Positions 34,829 through 41,614 of a DNA stretch of 41,614 bases are shown piece after piece. Every line of letters begins with the position of its first letter. Position 1 is the first letter of the stretch. The notes under the pieces are model-generated. The model had not been told where the DNA came from. It did not search any database and saw only the letters and a program-made list of their open reading frames with translations. This DNA is from Candidatus Zhuqueibacterota bacterium (GTDB lineage Bacteria > Zhuqueibacterota > Zhuqueibacteria > Residuimicrobiales > Krinioviventaceae), in the NCBI GenBank assembly GCA_016928775.1, contig JAFGKD010000057.1, positions 1 to 41,614 of the forward strand, in the 5' to 3' direction. The translations under genes and the position numbers were made by a program.

Positions 34829-36055
34829 TCACTCCAACTCTGTCTTTTCCGGCGCAATTTTTTGAATCACGCACATATATTTGTAGCCGGAACATCTCGG
34901 ATTTGAAAATTCAAATTTGTACAGTGATCCCTGATAATAGAACTCGAATCGGTTGGCCAGTAGCACTTGAACGCCTTCAACATCGGCAATGGGAAAAGTT
35001 ATTGCCTCACCTTTGCTATTGTTGACGACAAATCGATCCAGGTAGAGCAGCATGGTGCCACGCATGATTTCTTTTAGTGGCTGCAGTTTGTAGCCGATTT
35101 TCAGAATCACGTCATTGTCTGAAAAAATCGGTTCATTTAACTGGTGCTGCTCGAGCATCTGGTCGATTTTCCGATCACATTCCTGCTTTTGCCAGGTAAC
35201 CCATTCGGTGACGCTGCGCGTCGGCTGATCCTGGCGGTTTTGCGGCTGCAGATAGCCCTGCGGTGTCCATGTGGTTTCGAATCCGCAGCTCGTACAGTAA
35301 AATTGATTGCCTTCGGAACGCAAACACTCCCTGTTGTGACAAACAGGACAGCAGAATATCACCCTCTCGAGATATTCGGCGCCCTTTTTTGTTTTAAAAG
35401 TGAGACCTGTGTGTCGCTGATACTGGTAATCATCATGCCACATCTCCTTGAGCAAACGCCTGTAAATATCCTCCGGCCGGAGACCGGCAAGCTCTGGACC
35501 GTCATAAATTTTTTTATAGCGAATCACCAGGCGTCCCGGTCGGACGGAGGTTCCCCAGCGCGGATGTGTCAAATAGCCGCCCTGGATCAGCGGCACCACG
35601 ACCGGAATTTTGAGAATTTTGACCAGTTTGGCGGTCGAAAAAAAGATATCGTGCGTCACCCCGTCCCAGGAAGAACGGCCTTCGCCAAATACGCAAATGA
35701 CGCGTTTTCGGCGCACGAGCTGCACAATCTTGCGAACAGCGGCGGAATCGGACACCGCTTTGGTTTTGGGTATGACATTGCACAATCTGAGGTAGGCCCA
35801 TTGCGCGAGCTTTGATCGCAAGTTGGCATCCGACATCACAAAGTGCACCCGGTGGGGCACAAAGATGTTGACCATCGGGGGATCAAACATCGAGACGTGA
35901 TTCGGGATGAGAATGAACGGTGGCTTGAGTGTTTTGAACAGCTTTTTGTTCTCACCTTTTATTCTATATTTGACAATCAAATAGGGAATGAACGTCAATC
36001 GAAGCAAAATGTACAGCGTTGCGCTGAACTTGCGTGTCGTCTTTTCTTTGGCCAT
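34829..36055 (-). CDS. PlsC-type acyltransferase with C-terminal zinc ribbon
   Basis: 408 residues on the reverse strand. The N-terminal 215 residues form a 1-acyl-glycerol-3-phosphate-acyltransferase-like domain. H53 and D58 form the HX4D motif (NHVSMFDPP), FGEGRSSWDG (123-132) stands for the glycerophosphate-binding FPEGTRS motif, and a conserved VVVPLIQGG follows. Residues 235-257 form a zinc ribbon (C236/C239 and C254/C257). The last 130 residues are of an unknown beta-rich type. It should transfer an acyl chain to a lipid or lysolipid at the inner membrane. The fused zinc ribbon is uncommon. It is transcribed towards the barrel gene and divergently from the GltS-like gene. Confidence 0.88.
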   Translation of the reverse strand: MAKEKTTRKFSATLYILLRLTFIPYLIVKYRIKGENKKLFKTLKPPFILIPNHVSMFDPPMVNIFVPHRVHFVMSDANLRSKLAQWAYLRLCNVIPKTKAVSDSAAVRKIVQLVRRKRVICVFGEGRSSWDGVTHDIFFSTAKLVKILKIPVVVPLIQGGYLTHPRWGTSVRPGRLVIRYKKIYDGPELAGLRPEDIYRRLLKEMWHDDYQYQRHTGLTFKTKKGAEYLERVIFCCPVCHNRECLRSEGNQFYCTSCGFETTWTPQGYLQPQNRQDQPTRSVTEWVTWQKQECDRKIDQMLEQHQLNEPIFSDNDVILKIGYKLQPLKEIMRGTMLLYLDRFVVNNSKGEAITFPIADVEGVQVLLANRFEFYYQGSLYKFEFSNPRCSGYKYMCVIQKIAPEKTELE

Positions 36056-36172
36056 TAAAAATTCTCTCGATATTTTATTAGGAATTTAATATTTTGTGAA
36101 TATAATTCAAGATAATTATATTAAGAACAATTTAATATCTTCCTTCCAATCAGAGAACGAAAGGCGGTGCGT
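36056..36172. promoter_or_regulatory. AT-rich divergent promoter region
   Basis: The gap between the divergent acyltransferase and symporter genes is strongly A/T-rich. On the plus strand TATAAT occurs at 36101-36106, with only a poor -35. On the minus strand TTGAAT (36109-36104) is followed at 16 bases by TAAATT. Both promoters are tentative. Confidence 0.35.
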
Positions 36173-37615
36173 ATGAATTTTTCATGGCACATTTTTGTGA
36201 ATCTGGGGATCTTGTCGGCAGCACTTTTGTTGGGAACCTTTTTACGGGCGCGTGTCGCGTTTTTTCAAAAATATCTCATCCCGAACGCATTAACTGCCGG
36301 TTTCATTGTTTTGCCACTTTATAATTTTGTTTTTCCGGAAATTGGCCTCTCGGCGATTCAGTTAGGTGAGATCACCTATCACTTTCTCGGCTTGTCGTTC
36401 ATCGCGCTCGGACTGCGAACGCCGCCCAAGGGCGAAAAACGCGGTCCAGCGGTTTTTCAGACGTCTATTGGTATTATTTCGCAAATTGTCTTGCAGGCGA
36501 TCATTGGATTTGGATTGACGATCTTTTTTATCAAAACTTTTATGCCGAATCTTTTTCACACCTTTGGCTTTCTGCTGCCCCTTGGTTTTGCTGAAGGGCC
36601 GGGACAGGCGTTTTCAATTGGTGAGGCGTGGAAGGTGCACGGTGTTCAGGATGCCGGCAACATCGGATTAACTTTTGCCGCCATTGGATTTATACTCTGC
36701 TGTTTCGGTGGTATCTTTTTGATTAATCACGCCTTGCGGAAAGGCTGGATTTCTCAACAAGAGCTCAAACATATGCGCAAAAAAGAAACCCAAACCGGCA
36801 TTCGTCCCCGCAACAGCAAGCTTTTGGTTGGCGCCTATCAAACCACGGACACGGAGGCAATTGATTCCGTATCATTACACATGGCGCTGGTACTCATGTC
36901 CTATTTTGGTGCCTGGCTCATGTTGAAAGGGATTACCTTTTTACTCGATATGCTCGGTCCAATCGGACATGAACTGGCCGCCAATTTATGGGGTCTGCAT
37001 TTTATTTTTGCGGTAACCATGGGTCTTTTGGTGCGCCAATTCATCAAAGCCTTCAAGTGCGACCATGTCGTCGATAACCGTACCATGACCCGTATTTCCG
37101 GCCTCAGTGTCGACATCATGGTCACCAGCGCCATTGCCGCTATTTCCATAATTGCCGTTGCCAAGTATTGGGTACCTTTGGTCATCATTGCAGGTATTGG
37201 TGCTGTCGCCACTTTTTTTGGCACTATCTGGTTTTGCTCGCGGCTTTTTTCCGACCATCGCTTTTTGCGCACGCTGTTCATTTTTGGCGTGTCGACCGGC
37301 ACATTGTCCACGGGCCTGGCCCTGCTGCGCGCGGTTGATCCGGAATTTGAATCACCCGTAGCGGTTGACTACACCTATGCCTCGGGAGTGGGATTTCTCA
37401 TGACGATTCCCCTCATTCTTATCATTCCCATGCCGCTCAGAACATTTACGACCGGAAATTGGATCTATTCCTGGATTGCTTTTGCCATTATCGGGGTCTA
37501 TTTACTATTTGTCCTGGTGTCCTATGCCTTGATTTCCAAGCGCAAGGCTTTGGGACAAAAAGAGCGTCTGTGGTTCAAAACTCAAGATTTGGCCACAAAA
37601 GAACTTAAAGCGTGA
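36173..37615 (+). CDS. Sodium:glutamate symporter-like permease (GltS/ESS family)
   Basis: About 480 residues; ATG 36173, with a GTG two codons earlier as an alternative. Roughly 10-12 membrane helices in two inverted halves. GltS-like features include [17 protein letters not shown] and [17 protein letters not shown] in the first half, and [20 protein letters not shown] with [20 protein letters not shown] in the second. The latter resembles the pore loop of GltS. The family imports glutamate with sodium, but this divergent member could carry another organic anion. It ends 7 bases before the sulfatase gene, suggesting co-transcription and perhaps uptake of a product or counter-ion (inference). 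Confidence 0.84.
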   Translation: MNFSWHIFVNLGILSAALLLGTFLRARVAFFQKYLIPNALTAGFIVLPLYNFVFPEIGLSAIQLGEITYHFLGLSFIALGLRTPPKGEKRGPAVFQTSIGIISQIVLQAIIGFGLTIFFIKTFMPNLFHTFGFLLPLGFAEGPGQAFSIGEAWKVHGVQDAGNIGLTFAAIGFILCCFGGIFLINHALRKGWISQQELKHMRKKETQTGIRPRNSKLLVGAYQTTDTEAIDSVSLHMALVLMSYFGAWLMLKGITFLLDMLGPIGHELAANLWGLHFIFAVTMGLLVRQFIKAFKCDHVVDNRTMTRISGLSVDIMVTSAIAAISIIAVAKYWVPLVIIAGIGAVATFFGTIWFCSRLFSDHRFLRTLFIFGVSTGTLSTGLALLRAVDPEFESPVAVDYTYASGVGFLMTIPLILIIPMPLRTFTTGNWIYSWIAFAIIGVYLLFVLVSYALISKRKALGQKERLWFKTQDLATKELKA

Positions 37616-37622
37616 GAATATT

Positions 37623-39206
37623 ATGTATCGTCGAACTTTTCTCAAATCGCTTACTGCTGCCGCGTTATCAACATCTTTTATTCGCTGCAGCACGCCGAAA
37701 AAATCTCGTCCCAATATCCTGTTTGCCATCGCCGATGATGCCACCTGGTCTCATATGGGTGAAAATTATAACGATTGGGTGAGAACACCCGCATTCGATC
37801 GGGTGGCCCGCGAGGGCATCCTTTTTTCGCGCTGCTATACGCCGAATGCCAAATGCGCGCCCTCACGCGCGAGCATTCTCACCGGGCGTAATTCCTGGCA
37901 ACTCGAGGAAGCTGCCAATCACTGGTGTTATTTCCCCAACAAATTCAAAACATATGCCGAGGTGCTCAAAGAAAACGGTTATCATGTCGGGTACGTCGCC
38001 AAAGGGTGGGCGCCCGGAGTTGTTGGTGAAATTGACGGGGTGAAACGTCAATTGACCGGCGCGCCCTACAATGCAAAAAAATTGACACCACCGGCCAAGC
38101 ATATCAACAGCAGCGATTATGCCGCCAACTTTCAAGATTTTATCGCGGACAAGCCACATGGAGTACCATTCTGTTTTTGGTACGGCAGCACCGAGCCGCA
38201 TCGCGCTTATGAGTATGGCGCGGGGGCGCACTATGCCGGCAAAAAAATTGCTGAAATTGATCGTGTCCCGGCCTTCTGGCCAGACAATCATAGAGTCAGA
38301 AATGATTTGTTAGACTATGCTTTTGAGATCGAGTGGTTTGATCAGCATCTGCAAAAAATGCTCGAGCTGCTTGATAAAAAAGGAGAGCTGGATAATACGT
38401 TGGTCGTTGTGACTGCGGATAATGGCATGCCCTTTCCACGCATCAAGGGCCAGGTTTACGAATATTCCAATCACCTGCCGCTGGCCATTATGTGGAAGGA
38501 TGGCATCAAGAATCCTGGTCGCGTGGTGGATGATTTTGTCAGTTTCATCGATTTTGCGCCGACCTTTCTTGAGGTGGCAGGCGTGAGCGAAGAGAGCAGT
38601 GGAATGCAACCTGTCACCGGTGCAAGCTTGACCAATATTTTTACCTCGGCACAATCAGGTCAGGTTGAAGCTCATCGCGATCACGTTCTCATCGGCAAGG
38701 AGCGTCACGATATTGGTCGTCCGCATGATTGGGGCTATCCGATTCGCGGTATTCGAAAGGGCGACTATCTCTACATTCATAATTTTGCAATAGAGCGGTG
38801 GCCCGGTGGCAATCCGGAAACCGGTTACTTGAATTGCGATGGCAGCCCGACCAAAACCGAGGTGCTGCGAACTCGAAATAATCCGGATACAAAAATTTTT
38901 TGGCAGCAAAATTTTGGCAAGCGACCGCAGGAAGAATTATACAATGTACAACAAGATCCTGACTGCATCGTCAATCTGGCTGATCGTGCCGAATTCGCCG
39001 ATCTAAAGTCGGAATTGCACAAACAACTTTTCGCCGAACTCAAAGAGCAGGGTGATCCACGTATGTTCGGCAAGGGTTATATTTTTGATGATTATTTGTA
39101 CGCCGATGAAAATTTTCGCCATTTTTATGAAAAATATACCAGCGGGCAAAAGCTGCACGCCGGCTGGGTGAACGAGTCCGATTTTGAACCGAATTTTCCC
39201 GAGTGA
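37623..39206 (+). CDS. Sulfatase (Cys-type, formylglycine-dependent), Tat-like signal
   Basis: 527 residues; ATG 37623. The N-terminus [18 protein letters not shown] has a twin-arginine motif and is followed by Cys22 (IRCS), so a Tat-exported lipoprotein is possible. Metal-binding D38/D39 stand in ADDATW and the active-site C78 in [11 protein letters not shown], the C-x-P-x-R sequence converted to formylglycine. [13 protein letters not shown] supplies later metal ligands. The gene needs a maturase encoded elsewhere, since none is seen here. It should hydrolyse sulfate esters, probably on polysaccharides, and could pair with the fucosidase at 14003 (inference). It follows the GltS-like gene closely. 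Confidence 0.94.
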   Translation: MYRRTFLKSLTAAALSTSFIRCSTPKKSRPNILFAIADDATWSHMGENYNDWVRTPAFDRVAREGILFSRCYTPNAKCAPSRASILTGRNSWQLEEAANHWCYFPNKFKTYAEVLKENGYHVGYVAKGWAPGVVGEIDGVKRQLTGAPYNAKKLTPPAKHINSSDYAANFQDFIADKPHGVPFCFWYGSTEPHRAYEYGAGAHYAGKKIAEIDRVPAFWPDNHRVRNDLLDYAFEIEWFDQHLQKMLELLDKKGELDNTLVVVTADNGMPFPRIKGQVYEYSNHLPLAIMWKDGIKNPGRVVDDFVSFIDFAPTFLEVAGVSEESSGMQPVTGASLTNIFTSAQSGQVEAHRDHVLIGKERHDIGRPHDWGYPIRGIRKGDYLYIHNFAIERWPGGNPETGYLNCDGSPTKTEVLRTRNNPDTKIFWQQNFGKRPQEELYNVQQDPDCIVNLADRAEFADLKSELHKQLFAELKEQGDPRMFGKGYIFDDYLYADENFRHFYEKYTSGQKLHAGWVNESDFEPNFPE

Positions 39207-39286
39207 CAGTCACATGCGAGCGGCGGATTATTTACCATCCTTTCTTTGTTGTAATTTTTTGATTACATCAAAAAATGGGACATGCC

Positions 39287-40294
39287 ATGAGCACATTTAC
39301 ACGTATTTTATCTATCGATGGCGGCGGGATTCGCGGGATAATTCCCGGACAAATCCTCATCGCGCTGGAAGATAAATTAAAGCAACACTCCAGGAATCAG
39401 GATGCGCGTCTTGCTGATTACTTTGATCTGATTGCCGGCACCAGCACCGGTGGAATCTTGACCTGTCTCTATTTATGCCCCGATGAAGAAGGGACCATCT
39501 CAACAAAATACTCGGCGGCTGCTGCCGTTGATCTCTACCTCAAACACGGCCGGGATATCTTCAAGTCCTCCATTTGGCAAAAGCTCAAATCATTTGCCGG
39601 ATTGGGGGATGAAAAATATGATGAGAAATCGCTGGAAGCACTCATCAGGCAATTTATCGGTGATCTTTATTTGAGCGATCTGATCAAACCGTGTCTGATC
39701 ACAGCGTATGACATCGAAAAACGAAAAACCACCTTTTTTACCCAGCACGACGCTGTTCTCAATTCGGAGAAAAATTTTCCGCTTTTGCATGTCGCGCGTT
39801 CCACCTCGGCAGCGCCAACATATTTCCAGGTCGCTCGAGCAACATCGGCAACCAACGCGGGTTACTCCCTGATCGATGGCGGTGTATTCGCCAATAATCC
39901 GGCGCTCTGCGCTTATGCTGAAGTCAGGACAAAATTTAAGCACCACCCAACCGCCAAAGATATGCTCATGCTTTCGCTCAGTACCGGTCATGTGCGAAAA
40001 GAGTATAAATATCGCAAAGCCAAAAACTGGGGCATGGTGGGATGGCTGCGACCATTACTCGACATCCTTATGGCCGGTGTATCGGAAACGGTGGATTACC
40101 AATTACGGCAAATTTTTGCCAGCGTCAACAAACCGGATCAGTATCTGCGAATCAATGAACCATTACAACATGCGGACAGCAGCATGGATAATGCCTCTGC
40201 CAAAAACCTCGCTGCGCTGCAACAGGAAGGACAGGAAATCGCACAAAAATATGACGCAGAGTTGACGCGATTTGTCGAAATGTTATTGGCGTGA
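39287..40294 (+). CDS. Patatin-like phospholipase
   Basis: 335 residues from ATG 39287; ATG 39275, four codons earlier, is in frame, and neither has a strong ribosome site. The patatin fold is clear: oxyanion loop ILSIDGGGIRGIIPGQIL (7-24), nucleophile S53 in GTSTGG (51-56), and catalytic D197 in DGGVFANNPA. No signal peptide is seen, so it is probably cytoplasmic and hydrolyses membrane phospholipids. No cyclase, sensor or other defence gene stands next to it, so a housekeeping lipase is as likely as an immune effector. Confidence 0.93.
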   Translation: MSTFTRILSIDGGGIRGIIPGQILIALEDKLKQHSRNQDARLADYFDLIAGTSTGGILTCLYLCPDEEGTISTKYSAAAAVDLYLKHGRDIFKSSIWQKLKSFAGLGDEKYDEKSLEALIRQFIGDLYLSDLIKPCLITAYDIEKRKTTFFTQHDAVLNSEKNFPLLHVARSTSAAPTYFQVARATSATNAGYSLIDGGVFANNPALCAYAEVRTKFKHHPTAKDMLMLSLSTGHVRKEYKYRKAKNWGMVGWLRPLLDILMAGVSETVDYQLRQIFASVNKPDQYLRINEPLQHADSSMDNASAKNLAALQQEGQEIAQKYDAELTRFVEMLLA

Positions 40295-40827
40295 GATCGA
40301 AACAAATAGACAGTATCACATTTTATAATTCAGGCCAGCGCAAAGTATTTTTGGCTTGATCAGGAAATACATTGACATTAGCTGATGTTTTCTATATATT
40401 TAAAAAGGCAGCTTTTTAGCCACTGAATTTATGCTGTCGTGGGAACAAGCAGTAGTGTGGTAGCAGCGGGTTGATGAAACGGAATTTTTTATTTCCGTCG
40501 TGCATCATAGTTCTGGCCAAGGCGTAATTAAGGGCATCCAGTTGAGCATTACTGCATTGCATCTAAGCAACAGCACTTTAATATTTATTCGCTGTTCAGC
40601 CAATCGGCGATGGCGGGTGAATGTGAATCAAATCAACGTGTTTGATTCTTTATTTTTCCACCCTTTTACAGATCACCTTTTACTTCTTTATCACTCTCGA
40701 AAACTCTGCTTCATCTTGAAAAATAACAAGCAGTTTTTCATGCTCAAAAGTCTTCCGCCACCCTAAAAGCGCATTTCTTTTAGCAATTTTTTTAATTCGA
40801 AAACAAAATACAAGTAGAGAGGTCAAC
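40295..40827. other. 533-bp spacer: promoter plus long leader of the next gene
   Basis: It contains a near-consensus sigma-70 promoter (40372-40400) and then about 430 transcribed bases without a convincing ORF. A hairpin in the leader is formed by GATG-ACGGAA and TTCCGT-CATC (40473-40506). I recognise no known riboswitch, but a structured leader is possible. The open frame 40500-40766 has no ribosome site or recognisable product and is not called. Confidence 0.5.
40372..40400 (+). promoter_or_regulatory. Sigma-70-type promoter
   Basis: TTGACA (40372-40377), a 17-base spacer and TATATT (40395-40400) form a near-perfect vegetative promoter pointing to the gene at 40828. It is the clearest promoter in the window. 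Confidence 0.72.
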
Positions 40828-41614
40828 ATGTCAATTCAACAGAAAAAACCTTTGTTAATAATTCTATTTTTTCTAATGAGTGGATCCATGCTCTTTGCCC
40901 AGGGAAATCCGGGCGCGATCTGGACCACCAAAAATGATTGCGGTGATGAAACTCAGGATGCAAACCACTATGCTATTGGCGAAGATGTTTATATAAACGG
41001 ATCAAATTTTGATCCAAATACCGAATACGATTGGCAAATTGAAGGGCAACCGGGTCAGGCCAGTTGCGATCCTGGGCAAGTTGTCGCTTCAGCAACCATC
41101 ACAACGGACGAGAATGGTGATTTTTGTTTTTATGCCTACACTGTCCAGAATGATGATTGCGGTGAATATAAAGTTAACGTCGGCAATAAAGGCGATAATT
41201 ACCGCGTCGATACAAATCCTGCTATTGACATCGAAAAATCCACCAACGGCGAAGACGCCGATGATCCGACCGGCCCACAAATCTTTGTGGGTGATCCCGT
41301 CCTGTGGGAATATACGATCACCAACACGGGTGATGTTGTCCTCAAAGATATTGAGGTGACGGATGACCAGGTTGGCTATATCGACACGATCAGTCAGTTG
41401 GCACCGGGTGAAAGCCAAACTCTTCAGTTCGACGGGACCGCTCAGGTCGGACAATACGAAAATATTGCGACAGCAGAAGGTAGCGTTGGTAATGACAAGG
41501 TCTCTGATTCTGATCCCAGTCACTACTACGGCGTCGTGAAAGAACCGTCGCTCGATATTGAAAAAGCAACAAATGGCCAGGATGCGGATGATCCGACCGG
41601 CCCGGAAATTATGG
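40828..41614 (+). CDS. Secreted DUF11-type repeat protein, 3' end beyond the window
   Basis: The open frame runs from ATG 40828 (AGAGAGG at 40816-40822) through the right edge. Signal peptide about 1-24 (LLIILFFLMSGSMLFAQ). Residues 25-130 form a Cys-containing opening domain (TKNDCGDETQD, ASCDPGQ, NDDCGEYKVNVG). From about 132 there are tandem repeats of roughly 110 residues, starting AIDIEKSTNGEDADDPTGPQ and again SLDIEKATNGQDADDPTGPE, with WEYTITNTGDVVLKDIEVTD between. These are DUF11-like, SdrD/CARDB-like beta-sandwiches of surface proteins. The repeat motif DADDPTGP is nearly identical at DNA level. It is probably a long cell-surface protein; length and anchoring are unknown. Confidence 0.85.
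   Translation, partial: MSIQQKKPLLIILFFLMSGSMLFAQGNPGAIWTTKNDCGDETQDANHYAIGEDVYINGSNFDPNTEYDWQIEGQPGQASCDPGQVVASATITTDENGDFCFYAYTVQNDDCGEYKVNVGNKGDNYRVDTNPAIDIEKSTNGEDADDPTGPQIFVGDPVLWEYTITNTGDVVLKDIEVTDDQVGYIDTISQLAPGESQTLQFDGTAQVGQYENIATAEGSVGNDKVSDSDPSHYYGVVKEPSLDIEKATNGQDADDPTGPEIM

Noticed and set aside
39287..40294. Patatin protein as a CBASS (CapV-like) defence effector
   Set aside because: No CD-NTase, Cap2/Cap3 or other defence gene lies within the visible neighbourhood, and patatins are common outside defence systems.
40500..40766. 88-codon open frame in the leader of the last gene
   Set aside because: It has no ribosome site, low-complexity composition and no recognisable homology; a non-coding leader is more likely.

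Overview
The window looks like a chromosomal segment of a Gram-negative bacterium of the FCB assemblage, most like uncultured Calditrichota/KSB1-type lineages. The reasons are three large exported proteins ending in the same FlgD-like/type A sorting tail (an NPFNPxT-type motif followed by a final LLxR), two outer-membrane beta-barrel proteins, a 'propeller + Y_Y_Y' hybrid sensor kinase, and use of GTG and TTG starts behind strong GGAGG sites. The phylum assignment is inference. No rRNA, tRNA, CRISPR array, phage or transposase gene was seen.

Layout. (1) 1-7417 is a regulatory block. It holds the 3' part of a sensor histidine kinase, a GxxExxY-type nuclease-fold gene with an apparent frameshift, then a tightly packed partner-switching and ECF operon: receiver-PP2C phosphatase, RsbW-like kinase, STAS antagonist, ECF sigma factor and a membrane anti-sigma-like protein. 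A remarkable membrane-anchored protein built from 25 dodecapeptide repeats follows. (2) 7579-11721: a gluzincin-type metalloprotease fused to a propeller and a probable barrel, then a PrsW-type intramembrane protease. (3) 11866-17210: exported carbohydrate-active genes (an unusual TIM-barrel glycosidase-like protein, a GH29 alpha-L-fucosidase, a decayed 3' remnant of a second copy of the first gene, and a secreted SGNH-like protein with sorting tail). (4) 17230-21664: asnA, a membrane DUF362 protein with sorting tail, a small envelope protein and a flavin-reductase-like protein. (5) 21941-30070: one 2709-residue secreted protein with an SGNH esterase head, about 15 invasin-type Ig domains and a sorting tail, closed by a clear terminator. 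(6) 30570-40291: EamA transporter, TolB-like propeller protein, a reverse-strand pair (zinc-ribbon acyltransferase and barrel protein), a GltS-like symporter followed by a Tat-type sulfatase, and a patatin phospholipase. (7) From 40828 to the edge runs the start of a secreted DUF11-type repeat protein, behind a near-consensus promoter and a long leader.

The most unusual layer is non-coding. At least five imperfect palindromes built from the word ACACGGAT / ATCCGTGT lie directly behind or between genes. A sixth, MITE-like element has 21-bp inverted ends, and a separate family of degenerate heptanucleotide (GTGAAAC-like) arrays is present. The palindromes flank the GxxExxY gene on both sides, and two stop codons lie inside repeat sequence. 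I propose as inference that the GxxExxY protein and these palindromes form a REP/RAYT-like repeat-propagation pair. The dodecapeptide protein next to the ECF sigma module is the best candidate for an undescribed protein class.
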